DNA of 64,000 nt from Neocallimastix lanati (nom. inval.) (GCA_016946835.1 JACVTC010000139.1:89501-153500), one strand, 5' to 3'. Positions 23,160-41,334 are shown, counted from the stretch's first letter. A program made the numbers and translations. Notes: generated by a model from the sequence alone, not told the origin.

Positions 23160-24025
23160 ATACAATTTCTACGTGCAAAAATGTGAGAGAAAGAAAAATA
23201 TTTTTGCAGAAATCTTAATTTCTTTTCAAAAAATTAACTACGATTTGATTGGCTAGAAAAATAATAATCAATAATTTTTCAAATAAATATATGAATAAAT
23301 AATCTTTTAATATATTATATAATAAATTGTTATTTACAAAAAAAAATTTTTATTTTAAAAAATTTTTAAAATTATTTTTGTAGTACAGAATTTTTTTTTT
23401 TATTATTACCTTATATTTTTATTGTGTTTTTTTTATTTTATTTTCAATATTTTATTTTTCTATAATTTTTTTTATTAAAATTTTTTAGTTTCACAATTTA
23501 TTTATAAATAATTTATTATTAAGATTTCATAAATTTTTTATAATGAATAATTAATATTTATATAATTATATTTATTTTTGGTTTTAATGCTAATAGTTTT
23601 TAGAGTATTAATCTATTAAAACTTAAAGATAATAATATTGTATAAACTATTTTAAATATTTATAAAATTTTGGTTTTTGTGTCAAATATCTAATATATAA
23701 GTTATATAAAAGTGAATATAGTATAATTATTTTAATTTTAATTTTAATTTTTATTATTTATTACTTTATATTTTTATTGTATTTTTTTTATTTTATTTTC
23801 AATATTTTATTTTTCTATAATTTTTTTATTAAAATTTTTTAGTTTTAAGAAAAAATTCAATAAAGAAGGTCATAATTATATTATATTATTAATAAATTAA
23901 TCATTATCATTATTTAATACTAATGTAATATTAATATATGTATATTCATATAATATATTTATAAAATATTAAAAATTTACCTATGTATATTATTTCAAAA
24001 TACAATATAGATACTATGCATAATA
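23160..24025. other. AT-rich spacer upstream of eL38
   Basis: Presumed promoter region of eL38 near 23156-23300. An ~80-bp phrase (TTATTTTCAATATTTTATTT and TTTTTCTATAATTTTTTTTATTAAAATTTTT) occurs at about 23403-23490 and again at 23765-23845, an old direct duplication. No gene seen. Confidence 0.45.
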
Positions 24026-24027
24026 TC

Positions 24028-24290
24028 ATATCAAATAAAGATACAAAACTTCGTTGTAAAAATAAGAAAAAAATATAAATCTTTAAATTTTTATATCAAA
24101 TAAAGATACAAAACTTCGTTGTAAAAATAAGAAAAAAATATAAATCTATAAATTTTTATATCAAATAAAGATACAAAACTTCGTTGTAAAAATAAGAAAA
24201 AAATATAAATCTATAAATTTTTATATCAAATAAAGATACAAAACTTCGTTGTAAAAATAAGAAAAAAAATATAAATCTTTAAATTTTTTA
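24028..24290. repeat. 65-bp minisatellite, four copies
   Basis: The core ACAAAACTTCGTTGTAAAAA recurs with exact 65-bp spacing (TCGTT at 24051, 24116, 24181, 24246). Copies are almost identical, so this is a recent tandem amplification. It lies about 280 bp downstream of the stop of the 929-residue gene. Confidence 0.93.
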
Positions 24291-24354
24291 CATTTATTAT
24301 ACACATATATAAATATAAAAATAATTGTTTTTAAAAAATTTTATTCAATATAAA

Positions 24355-24403
<49 letters not shown>

Positions 24404-24569
24404 TTTTGTATTTTTTTTTGTAAAAAAATAATATCAATTATATTAATAACAATTTAATATCGATTAGGTTAATAACAATTTAATAACACATAATTTTTTA
24501 AAAATATTTTTTGTTTTTAATTTATAACTAATATAAATTTTTTTTACATAAAATACAATTTTAAACTAT

Positions 24570-27359
24570 TTAAAATCTGGATTTATTATTCTTGTTGTTT
24601 CTGACTTGTTGGGGTTTGGCATTTTGAGTCTTCTTAGTATTGTTTTTACTGAAGTTCATTTGCTTAGATAAACCCCTTGTCATTCTTGGGGCGTTTCTAG
24701 CAGCAATAACAGAAGCATTAGAAACGTACTTTCCAGACTTATTCTTGCTCCAGGTCTTATAGTTAGAGTAGGTTAAGTATTTAGAGATTTCAAACATGTT
24801 ACACAAATCAGCAAATTCATTGTTGAAGATTTTAATTTCTGAAGAATTCATTGGTCTAGTGTTAATGGTACTCTTTGTACCTTTATTAGCTTTTTGTTGA
24901 ACTTGCTTTTGAACAGTTTTCTTAATTTGCTTTTGTACTGGCATTTGTGTCTTTGTATTTTTTTTGTTACTGACAAATGTCCAAATTTCAGTCTTCTTTG
25001 TCATTTGCTTCTTGTTAATAGATTGTTTCATTTGTCTAATTGGTTGTTGCTTTGTAATTTGTTTTTGAATATTTTGTTTCTTAACAAATCTTTTGTTGTT
25101 GTTAGCTCTTGGTTGATGGTTCTTGAATTCATCTTTCTTTTGTTGTTCTTTCATTTTGAGTTGTTTCATTAAATTTTCTTGTTGTTTGGGTGTTAATTTT
25201 CTCTTAATACTTTCGAATCTTCTCTTTACTAAATTTTGTTTTTGTTGTTTTTGTTGAATATCTTGTTGTCTAGCCTTCATCTTTTTAACTTGTTCTTGCC
25301 AGCTCTTCTTTGCTTGTTCAGATTGTAATTGCCTGGCATTTTGTTCCTTTGATTGATTACCTTTTTGCTGCATAATGTTTTGAATCTTACTGTATTGTTC
25401 TGGTGTTAATTTGTTCTTTAATTCAGCTAATTGTCTCTTTTTTTGAGCTTCTAAACTTGAATTTTGATTAACCTTATTTCTTATCTGTTTCTTTTGCTTA
25501 GCAAGCTTTCTTTGGATACGTTTTTGTTGATTATCATAAGCTTCTTTTTCACGTAATTTTGATTGAGATTGTTCTTTAGCAACTGAAATTTTATTTTGCA
25601 TTTCAATTTTTTGTTTTTGTCTTAATATATGTTCAGTCTTTTGCTTAACCATTTTATTGAAGATTTTGTTTTCATTCTTTTCAGCGTTTAATTCACTAAT
25701 TCTTTTATTAATAGCTCTAATTAAGTTCTGCTTCTTACGAATTTTCTTTTCTTGACTTCTGGTCATATCAGATTGTCTTCTAGTGTTTCTTTTTGAAACA
25801 TTTGTCCTTTCATTATTCTTAAGAGCTTTTTGAACTCTTATTTTTTCTTTTTGCATTTGTTGCTTCTTAATACTTGATGGTTGCTTAACTGTTTGTTTTA
25901 TTGATTGTTGTTTCAATTTTCTTTCAGTGTTTTTTTGTTGAATTTTCATTTGTTGTTGTCTCTTTATTTTTTGTTGTTCTTCAATTTTCTTTTTTTTTTC
26001 TAACTGTTCTTGCTTTTCTCTGAATTGTTTAAGGATCTTGTTTTTTAATTTCATAGAAGCATTTTGCTGTGCAACAATACACTTCTGGTTCATTTGTTGT
26101 TGTTCCTTTGTAATTGAACTGTTTATAATTGGTTTCATACTATGATTTTGCATTTTCATTTTTCTTTGTTGAACTGATTGTTTCTTAACTGGAGCTTGTT
26201 GTACTTGTTTAATTGGTTGTTTCTTAACTGGAGCTTGACGTTGCATTTTACGTACAACTGGAGCATTTCTTGATGAAATGATAGAACAAGAATTAACCCA
26301 TTGTCCTAAACGGTTCTTTGACCATGAATTCTTTTGGAAAGAAGATTTTCCGAAATAATTCATTCCATCGAAGCATTGGCAAATATTATTAAATTCACGA
26401 ATTAAATTAGCTTCTGATTGTTTACTTAATTGTTTAACTGGTTGCTTCTTAACTGGAGCTTGTTGTACTTGTTTAATTGGTTGTTTCTTAACTGGAGCTT
26501 GACGTTGCATTTTACGTACAACTGGAGCATTTCTTGATGAAATGATAGAACAAGAATTAACCCATTGTCCTAAACGGTTCTTTGACCATGAATTCTTTTG
26601 GAAAGAAGATTTTCCGAAATAATTCATTCCATCGAAGCATTGGCAAATATTATTAAATTCACGAATTAAATTAGCTTCTGATTGTTTACTTAATTGTTTA
26701 ACTGGTTGCTTCTTAACTGGAGCTTGTTGTACTTGCTTAATTGGTTGTTTCTTAACTGGAGCTTGACGTTGCATTTTACGTACAACTGGAGCATTTCTTG
26801 ATGAAATGATAGAACAAGAATTAACCCACTGTCCTGAACGGTTCTTTGACCATGAATTCTTTTGGAAAGAAGATTTTCCGAAATAATTCATTCCATCATA
26901 ACTTTTGCAGAGTGAGTAAAATTCACGAAGAAGTTCTTCAGTTTGTTTTGTAGTGTAATTTGCTGGGGATCTATATGTTCTGGGAGCAATTGATTTACTA
27001 TCAATTTTTTGAGGTTGCTTCTTTAATTGTTGTTGCTTTTGTTTAATTTGTTGTTGTGGCTTTTGAACAGTAGATTTATATGATTGTCCAAGAGTTGGGA
27101 ATTCTTGTTGATACAATTTTTGGTTATTAAGAAAACTAGCGGTTTGTTTTAAGGCATTAGTAATAACCTTCTTACTTGTTTCATTACTTTCTTTCTTTAA
27201 TACTTTTTTTTGTTTGGTATTTACACCATTGCTCTTAGCTTGAGAATTTGCATTATTAGTAATTTTCCTTCTAATAACAGCATTGGTATCTTCATAATAA
27301 TCATTAAAAAGTTCAGCAGTTACATTGCCAAACTTTGAAGAATACTTTCCTTTTGCCAT
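24570..27359 (-). CDS. 929-residue Lys/Gln-rich protein with four copies of an unrecognised domain
   Basis: A long intronless gene with clear coding composition. I do not recognise the family. The N-terminus MAKGKYSSKFGNVTAELF is followed by an EFPTLG motif (about residue 86). A domain of about 50 residues occurs four times: near residues 142-194, 230-282 and 318-370, and once more, diverged, at about 848-902. Its signature is L-x-x-[EF]-F..[L/I]C-x-x-[F/Y]...[Y]..[S/Y]-x-[F/Y]-x-x-x-[ST]-W-S-K-N-[KR]-x-G-x-[WY]-V-[NS], then [AS]RNAP. Copies are joined by basic linkers (APVKKQP). Residues 400-830 are K/Q/E-rich with long helical, coiled-coil-like stretches. No signal peptide or membrane segment. 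The high Lys/Arg content suggests nucleic acid or ribosome association, but that is a guess. Confidence 0.85.
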   Translation of the reverse strand: MAKGKYSSKFGNVTAELFNDYYEDTNAVIRRKITNNANSQAKSNGVNTKQKKVLKKESNETSKKVITNALKQTASFLNNQKLYQQEFPTLGQSYKSTVQKPQQQIKQKQQQLKKQPQKIDSKSIAPRTYRSPANYTTKQTEELLREFYSLCKSYDGMNYFGKSSFQKNSWSKNRSGQWVNSCSIISSRNAPVVRKMQRQAPVKKQPIKQVQQAPVKKQPVKQLSKQSEANLIREFNNICQCFDGMNYFGKSSFQKNSWSKNRLGQWVNSCSIISSRNAPVVRKMQRQAPVKKQPIKQVQQAPVKKQPVKQLSKQSEANLIREFNNICQCFDGMNYFGKSSFQKNSWSKNRLGQWVNSCSIISSRNAPVVRKMQRQAPVKKQPIKQVQQAPVKKQSVQQRKMKMQNHSMKPIINSSITKEQQQMNQKCIVAQQNASMKLKNKILKQFREKQEQLEKKKKIEEQQKIKRQQQMKIQQKNTERKLKQQSIKQTVKQPSSIKKQQMQKEKIRVQKALKNNERTNVSKRNTRRQSDMTRSQEKKIRKKQNLIRAINKRISELNAEKNENKIFNKMVKQKTEHILRQKQKIEMQNKISVAKEQSQSKLREKEAYDNQQKRIQRKLAKQKKQIRNKVNQNSSLEAQKKRQLAELKNKLTPEQYSKIQNIMQQKGNQSKEQNARQLQSEQAKKSWQEQVKKMKARQQDIQQKQQKQNLVKRRFESIKRKLTPKQQENLMKQLKMKEQQKKDEFKNHQPRANNNKRFVKKQNIQKQITKQQPIRQMKQSINKKQMTKKTEIWTFVSNKKNTKTQMPVQKQIKKTVQKQVQQKANKGTKSTINTRPMNSSEIKIFNNEFADLCNMFEISKYLTYSNYKTWSKNKSGKYVSNASVIAARNAPRMTRGLSKQMNFSKNNTKKTQNAKPQQVRNNKNNKSRF
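26196..26990 (-). repeat. 264-bp in-gene tandem repeat, three copies
   Basis: Within the 929-residue gene, an anchor (GCATTTCTTGATGAAATGAT) sits at 26263, 26527 and 26791, a period of 264 bp (88 codons). The two downstream copies are almost identical at DNA level; the third, nearest the N-terminus, differs mainly at the domain start (SLCKSYDG versus NICQCFDG). This points to recent in-frame duplication or gene conversion. Confidence 0.93.
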
Positions 27360-28723
27360 TTTTTTTAGTTAATATTTTATATTATAATAATAATATAAAA
27401 TCTTTATTAGTGAGTTTCTTAAAAATTTAATTTTTTTTTCTTAAAAAAAATATTTTTTAAGTGGTATATTATATTATATTTAATAAATATAATACTAATA
27501 ATTTTAAAAATAAAGAGAATACAATTCTTTTTATAGTTTTTTTTTTTTTTTTTTTTTTTTAATTAATAATAAATGAAATATCATTTATATATATTATAAT
27601 TATAGCATTTTTAATTATAATTAAAAATTATATTTATTAATTATTAATTAGTAACATTATAGTTTCAATAATTTTATTATTTACAGGCTTTAACTTTTTA
27701 AAATTTCAAATTCAATATAATCGTTATAAAAATTAATGAAGATATTATGGATCACTTGAATTTTAAAATTATTTAATAAGATTATTTTTAGTAGATTAAA
27801 CCACTAATAATACAATTTACTATTTTTACTTTAACCTTTTCATTTTATTAATTTATGATGATATAATTTCATTTAATTAAAAGTGTATCATATAATACAG
27901 ATTATGATTTATTATTAATAAAATTATTTGTACAATTAAAAGTATGAAAATAAGTTAAAATTTAATTATTATTATTATTATTATTATTTTTATATTTTTA
28001 ATTATAATCATATTTAATAATATTATTAATAGTAATAAATATAATAATTATAATACTAATACTACCAATAAAAATGATAATAAATTTAATATTTTTAATG
28101 CCAATAAAATTATAGAATTATAATTTAATCATAGAAAAATCCTAGTTAAATTAAATAATACTTAATAATACTAATACTACTAATAAAAATGATAATAAAT
28201 TTAATATTTTTAATGCCAATAAAATTATAGAATTATAATTTAATCATAGAAAAATCCTAGTTAAATTAAATAACGATTTTGAATATAATTATAGTAAAAT
28301 CTAAATATTTAAAAAGTTTCGAAGAAATAATCATTAAGAAGTAATAATTCTATTATAATTAATAAGAATTTTAAATATTAATTAAATTAAATTAATATTT
28401 AAAATTCTTATACTGTAAATTTGAAAAAAAATTAAGATATATTAATTAAAATTTTTATTATTAAATATATATATTTATTTCTTTTAAATGTTTCTTTTTT
28501 ATTAACATATTATAATTACAATTATAAAATGTAATTGGTTTTTAAATAATTAAATATAATTTAAATATATTTATTATAAATTATATATTATAAATACTAT
28601 AAAAAGTATTAATGAAGCTTAATATATATATTAAACTATGAGTATTATATATATAATTTATTAAAGTATATTGAAATAATAAAAATTGTTTAGTATTGCT
28701 ATTCATATTTTCTTATTTTTTAT

Positions 28724-28767
<44 letters not shown>

Positions 28768-28830
28768 TTTTTTTAAAAAAAAAACTATTTTAATTCATTA
28801 TAATTTATAACTATTTATGTTGTTATAAAT
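27360..28830. other. AT-rich spacer with a 115-bp direct duplication
   Basis: No gene seen. A segment starting TAATACTAATACTAC at 28051 is repeated at 28166 and runs to about 28272 (115-bp period, near-identical). A T-run of about 40 bases lies at 28726-28764, just downstream of the PUF gene stop. Confidence 0.6.
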
Positions 28831-32794
<3,964 letters not shown>

Positions 32795-32856
32795 AATAAA
32801 TTAATTTTATATATATTAATTTTGAAATTTATAATTCTTACGCTATTTATTCAATA

Positions 32857-32898
<42 letters not shown>

Positions 32899-33382
32899 AA
32901 TATATAATATATATAAATATTATATCCTATTTTATTTTTATTTTTATTTCTTTTAATATTATCGTATTTTTTTTAAATTAATATTTTCATAATTTTATTG
33001 AATAAGATATATAAAAAACAAAAAAAATATAAAATGATTAATTTAAATGATTAATATTATTATAATATATTAATAATATTTTAATTTAAAATACGCTATA
33101 AATAATTATTACATTATCTTAATTCTTAATTTATATAATTATAACTTTTATTATAAGCATTAAAACATTTTTGTCAAAAATTATAAGGCGATTAATAATA
33201 ATAAAGTGATAATTAAAAATAAAATAGAGACTTCAAAAAAAAAAGCAAAATGTTTATTAGGAAAAATATTAATATCTTTTTTAAAATTAATTATAGATAT
33301 ATATGGAATGTTAATTTTATTTATTAATTTTAATTTATAATATTAAATTTATATTTAAGTTAAAAAATTATATATGTTAAAA

Positions 33383-33735
33383 ATATAATAAATAATAAAT
33401 AATAAATAATAAATAATAAATAATAAATAATAAATAATAAATAATAAATAATAAATAATAAATAATAAATAATAAATAATAAATAATAAATAATAAATAA
33501 TAAATAATAAATAATAAATAATAAATAATAAATAATAAATAATAAGTAATAAATAATAAATAATAAGTAATAAATAATAAATAATAAATAATAAATAATA
33601 AATAATAAATAATAAATAATAAATAATAATTGAATAATAAATAATAAATAATAAATAATAAATAATAAATAATAAATAATAAATAATAAATATAAATTAT
33701 AATTAATAAATAATAAATAAAAATAATAAATAACA
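33383..33735. repeat. TAAATAA heptanucleotide array
   Basis: About 50 copies of a 7-bp unit (AATAAAT) with a few G or TA interruptions. It is the cause of the spurious minus-strand LLFIIYY reading frame here. Confidence 0.95.
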
Positions 33736-34112
33736 ATTAAAAAAACTATAAGAAAATATTATTTAAAATTAAAAGCAATTAAAACTAATTAAAAGATTAT
33801 TATTAATTGTTTTTATTACTAGTTTGTGATTTTTTTTTTATATTTTTTTTTTTAAAAAAAAACTAGTTGGTGATGAATATAAAAATTTGATAAATTTTAA
33901 AAAATTTTTTTTAAATAAATATAAAATGTTTATTTTTTTAAAGATTGTTGATTTTATTTTATTTAGAAGTTAATTTAATGAATAATTAAATAAATAACTA
34001 AATAAATAATAATAACTAAATAAATAATAAATAATAATAAATAGTAAATAAATAAATAAGTAATAATAAATAATAAATAGTAAATAAATAAATAATAATA
34101 AATAATAAATAG

Positions 34113-34147
<35 letters not shown>

Positions 34148-34183
34148 ATTATTAATAATTAAACGTTTAAAGATATTTTAAAG

Positions 34184-34234
34184 AAGGTGATTTAATAAAA
34201 TAGAAATTTTTTTTCTATTTTATTAAATCACCTT
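34184..34234. repeat. perfect 23-bp hairpin with 5-nt loop
   Basis: AAGGTGATTTAATAAAATAG plus AAA at 34184-34206 is followed, after five T, by its exact reverse complement at 34212-34234, then more T. It sits about 1.4 kb upstream of PUF and 1.5 kb upstream of IFT43. Confidence 0.9.
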
Positions 34235-35049
34235 TTTTTAAAAAAAAAAAATAATAAATAAAGCTTTGATGTTTAAATTAAATCAAGTTTTAAATTATAT
34301 ATCTAAAATTTAGTATTGATTTAAATTTATTTTTTAAAATGTATATTTAGTATTATTTGATACAAAAGAGAATATAATAATATTTTAAATATAATAATGA
34401 TTATAAATTAATTATTTTTAAATTAATATTATTACTATACATCATATGATAATAAATGATAAATAATTTGCACATTTTATATAAATATTAAATGAATTTC
34501 ATAAGGATATTTAAAGATTGTATTATTTCATTTAATTCCTTTTTATAAATATAGAGTATTAGAGTCTAGCGAAATTTAAAAAATATATTTTTAGAAAATA
34601 AAAAATAAATTATATATTAAAATATATTAATATAAAAGAAGGAAATCATTATTTGATTTGTATAATGTTTAGATGTTTATGTTGAAATACTATTTAAATT
34701 GCATAGCTTATTTTATACCAGTTTTGGATTTTGGATGTTATAAAATATCATAAAAATATGTACATCACATGACATAAATTTAATATATATAAAGTTTATA
34801 TAATTATTATTGTTATTAATGGAGGTCATAATAAGAAATAAATAATTCTATAAAATAATTATTTTAATCTTTATCTAGTAAGAGATATTTAAAGCGTCAT
34901 GTGTTTTATTGGAAGTTTTTTCTTTTTTTTTGTTTGTATTATTTATTTTTCTTTAAATTAAAAATAAATTAATAAAGGTAACTTAAAAAATTGGAATAGT
35001 TATCAACTTTATTCAAAATACCATTAAATAAATATATTTATTACTGCTA

Positions 35050-35081
<32 letters not shown>

Positions 35082-35730
35082 AATATTACCTTTAATAATT
35101 AAATTTTAATAATGAAATGCATTATAAAATAACATATTTAAAATGAATTATGGGAAAGCTGACAGAAATTATTAAAAAAATGAATTTTATCTATTATTTT
35201 TTAAGATATCCAAAATATATAAAATATTTGGTTTTTAAATTATAAAACAATAATTCTAATTAAATTATATTAATTTACTTTAAACGAAGGCTTAATATCT
35301 TAATACTATTTGGGTATGTATAAAATTTAATATGCATTCAATAAATAATAAATTAATATCTTTTTTCTTTAAATTTTAGTGTCATTATGAATTTCATAAA
35401 ATAAGTTTACAATTCAATAATACCATAATCTATTTACTGTATAAAATTTAATTTCCTGAATTTACTATAAATTCTTTGTAATGATAAAAAAACTATTTAT
35501 TTAAATTTTTATATAACTATTGTTAATTATTTAATAATACATAACTCCGAAAAAAAAATAATAATTAAAATTAATAATTAATATATTATATAATTATATA
35601 AATTATAAAATTATATATGTATTATGTTATTTATTTTTTTTTTAAAAAGAAAATTTTATATATATTATTTCTGACGTATAATTATAATTTTTGTACTATA
35701 ATAAGTAGAACTAGTAAAAACTCACTAAAA

Positions 35731-37121
<1,391 letters not shown>

Positions 37122-39073
37122 ATATTATAAAGATTATTTTAAATATATATAATAATATAAATTAACTAAATATATATATTACTATATATATTTAGTTTAA
37201 TATGAATTATTTTTCATTTTTTTTTTTAAATAGTAATAATAAAAATAGTTATTATTGTTATATAATTATAGTTATTTTTCAATAAATAAAAATACCCATG
37301 AAATGTTTAATTAAAATTTAAATTGTTTAAAAAATGAGAATTCAACAATTATATATATATATTTTATTCATAAAATTATTTCAACATACTAAATTAAAAA
37401 ATTTTTATATATGTAATCTTAAAAAAAATTAATAATTAATATTTTTTTTATTATTAAATATACCTATTTTTATTACATAAATATTTATTATTTTATTTCG
37501 TTTAATTATTATTTTAATAATCATAATCATAATCATAATCATAATCATAATCATAATCATAATCATAATCATAATCATAATCATAATCATAATCATAATA
37601 ATTATAATAATCATAATCATAATCATAATAATAATAATAATACTAATACTAATACTAATACTGATAATACTAATACTAATAATAATAATGCAAATAATGT
37701 TATTTTTTATTTTATTTTATTTTATTTTATTTTATTTTTTTTTTTTATTTTTTATTTTTTATTTTTAATTTGAAAATAAGCATTATTAAATTTTAAACTA
37801 ATATATATAAAAATGACATTCATTAAAAATAATTCAAACAATATAAATAATGATATAAATTTTAATAATAATCAATCTTCATTTGACCATATAAGTTGTT
37901 ATAATAAAAATATAGCTGTAAAAATATACAATTCAATAGGATAAGTAAATTTCAGAAAGTGTGTTAGCATATTCTTGGGATATTTTTATACCATGTATTT
38001 TTCAAAAATATTATAATAAAACTAATACTAATACTAATAATATTAATAATAATTAATTGGATGATGTATGACTAGTTTTTATGATTTAAGGATATTAATG
38101 ATAATAACATTAAGGATTTAATTACAATTCAATTACATAATAATAATCTTACCTAAATATCTCAAATAATTAAAATTAAATAATAAAAATTTATAGAAAC
38201 AATACTATGCCAAAGTATAAAAGAAATTGATGTACTAATAGTTAGACCTACTAAAAACTAAACAATTTTCCAAAATATTTACTAAAATATCTTCCAAAAT
38301 TTCCAAATTAATATACATATATGAAAACATCGGTAAAAATAATTTTATATTTTTATATTGTAAAATATTTTATTTTAATCAATAAAAATATTATGTATAG
38401 GTACATCCAAAAAGAATAAAAGATCTAAGATTAAGGGAATTATAAATTAAACTGGAACAGTTGAAGAAATGTTAAAAAGATAATTTTACAAAAAGAGAAA
38501 TATAAAGATTCAGTACCATTTGCAAATTATGAATTATTAAGACAATAATAAATCTAATAGAGAATAATAATATTCTTTAGTAATTTTATAATAATTATTA
38601 ATAAAGTAATAAAGGAAAAAGTAAAAATTAAATAAACAATTAAATAAAAAATCAATTTTAATTAAATATTTTAGTCATTTTAATTTAGTTGTATATGCTT
38701 TAATAATTATTTTATTTTATTTTATTTTATTATTATTATTATTATTATTATCATTTCTTTTAATATAGTCATGAATAATATTAATATTTCATTTTCTCTA
38801 TGAGATATATCAAAAATTTATAATTTTTTAGTTCATATATTTAATTCTTTTTTTTTTTTTTTTTTATTGGCTTGTTTGTTTGGTTGTTTTTCTTTTTTAC
38901 AATATATATTATTTAAATTATATCATATTATATTATTATATTATTATATTATTTTTTTTATTTTATTACTATTTTATAATATAAATATATTTTCTAAATA
39001 TATTATTATTCTTTAATTTCATATTATATTTTTATATTTATTTATTTGTTATTTGTTTTATTAAATAACATCG

Positions 39074-39105
<32 letters not shown>

Positions 39106-39195
39106 TTATTATTATATTTAGTATGTTTCTTTTGCAAAAATAAATTATTTATCATGTTAATAATTTAAATTTACAAAAGAAATATATTATATATA
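37122..39195. other. spacer with AATCAT repeats and a possible decayed gene
   Basis: Holds an AATCAT hexanucleotide array (37517-37630), ATAATACTAATACT repeats (to 37690), TTTTA repeats (37708-37760) and ATT runs near 38729-38750 and 39077-39105. A decayed reading frame is described separately (37814-38560). Confidence 0.6.
37814..38560 (+). pseudogene. decayed coding remnant, possibly leucine-rich-repeat-like
   Basis: ATG at 37814 opens 44 codons (MTFIKNNSNN...), stopped by TAA. Later protein-like scraps appear in shifting frames: SVLAYSWDIFIPCIFQKYY, LITIQLHNNNLT, and PKRIKDLRLREL. Spacing of leucines and the NNNLT phrase recall leucine-rich repeats, but stops interrupt every scrap. I cannot name the ancestor; chance open stretches in A/T DNA are possible. 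Confidence 0.25.
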
Positions 39196-41285
39196 CTAAT
39201 TTTCATTATTATTAATACTATTATTATTATTAAATTGTGTTTGAGGTAAGAAAGACACATTTGGAACATAGTTTGCATATTGATGACGATTATGACGACG
39301 AGAATTATAATTATATCCACCTTGCTGTTGTATAAGTAAATCGTTTGGCGGAGGAGGAAGGCTATTATTTGTTTTTGGTGACGATGATGAACTATTAAAT
39401 TCAGTTTGTTGTATACTTGCTAATGGTGGTGGTGTAAAAGTATTTAAATGAGGTGATGCTAATGATGAATTTAAGGATGGATGTGGACTCTCACTATTAA
39501 TATTATTAATTGGTACATTCTGTGGTGTTAATAGAGAATCAGTTGGCAAATATATAGAAGGATTTACATTTTGTGGTGATAACACATGTGAAGGATTAGT
39601 ATTAATTATGTTGCTGCCTACAAATGATTCACTTTGATTTATATTTTTTTGATTTTCAATTTCTGACTGAACAGAAAAATTATTATTACTATTATTATTA
39701 TTATTATTATTACTATTATTATAATTGACTGGTGATTCTAAAACATTATTAGTTTGATTAATATCATTAGCATTAGTTTTATCCATAGTTAATTCGGCCT
39801 CTGTATTAACTTTTGTATTTTCTTTATTATAGATTAAATTAAAATATGATTAAATTAAGAGATGAAAAAAAAAGAAAAAATTATATCTATACATTACACT
39901 TACCAATTTTATTTGATTCTTGATTAATTTCAGAAATATTATTGGTATTTTGTTCTTCATTATTTTCATCATTGTTATTTTGTTCATTATTTTCATCATT
40001 GTTATTTTGTTCTTCATTATTTTCATCATCATCACTGTCATCATCATCAATAATGATATCTTTTTCCCCGTAATCAATTAATTTCAATTTCAATTTTTTA
40101 ATTTCTAAATCATGTTCTGCAAGGCAAACTAATAAATCATCTTGTTCTTGTTCTAATTCTTTATATTGTAGTTTTTGTTTTTCTAATTGTTTTATTAATT
40201 CATTATTCTTATTTGTTAATTCAATTAATTGAAGATTTGAAGAATAATTTTCAGATTCAATTTGTTGAGATCTTTGATTATTTTTTTGTTGATTAATATG
40301 ATCTTGTTTTGTTTTAAGATTATTTTCTAATTCTTGAATATTATTTGAAGATTGTACATTTTGATCTAATAATTTTTTTTCTAAACTTGAAATCATTTCA
40401 CTCTTTTGTTTTAACTCATCGTTCTGTTTATTAATTATTGATTGATAATTTTCATTCTTTATATATATAAAGGTTTACACATTAATACATATTAATAATT
40501 ATAATTTAACAAATAATAATTATGTATATAAAACTAATATAAGTACATTTAATTGAATGTACTTATATTTCATACATCTTTTACAAGTTCTTCATATTTC
40601 TTGTCTTTTTCTTCAGATTCCTTATTTAATGTTGTTATCTTCTTCTCTAGTTCCTCTATTTTATTTTTTAACATTGCAATAGCTACAGTATCAGGTTCTA
40701 AAAAATAAAATATTGATAAGTAGAATGTTAATATATGAATTAGCAGTCCAATAATTATTTTTAACTTAAGAATAATTTAATCACAGAATATATTAATAAT
40801 CACCTTCTTTGTTAGGTTCAATAATAGATCTTGAAATATTACCTTTAGTCAAATTAAATACAAATAAATATGTATATTAATATAATTAATCATATAATAA
40901 AATTTCATTAATAATCATTATTATTAATATTTGAAATATCTTAACTACCATATGCCGATTTAAATAACTCTATAAATGAATAATCAAAATATAAATTTGG
41001 TAAATTATCTTTTGAAGTAACATCTTTTGCCTTTTATTATATTAAATTAAATAAATAGAATTTATTGACATTAATAATTTATTATAAATTTAATTATAAT
41101 ATATATATAAAATAGGCTATATTACAATTATTTGTAAATATGGTGAAACTTTTTCAATATATTCAGATTCTTTTAATCGTTCAAATCTTGATATAAAAAC
41201 ATCAGCACCAATTCTATTTAATACAATTGGTTGGATTTTTTCCCTAACATATAAACATAAAATATTTAATTAATGATATATATTA

Positions 41286-41334
<49 letters not shown>

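Larger units (their letters stand above)
32795..35730. other. divergent intergenic region between PUF and IFT43
   Basis: Shared upstream region of two divergently transcribed genes, about 2.9 kb. It holds a T-run at 32859-32897, the TAAATAA repeat at 33383-33735, an AAATAAATAAT repeat at about 33975-34150, a strong hairpin at 34184-34234 and a TA run at 35048-35066. No gene is visible. Confidence 0.6.

Noticed and set aside
33377-33736. 119-codon LLFIIYY reading frame
   Set aside because: Pure heptanucleotide repeat, no coding character.
37517-37690. Telomere or centromere satellite from AATCAT repeats
   Set aside because: Only about 110 bp, interspersed with other simple repeats, next to an ordinary gene.
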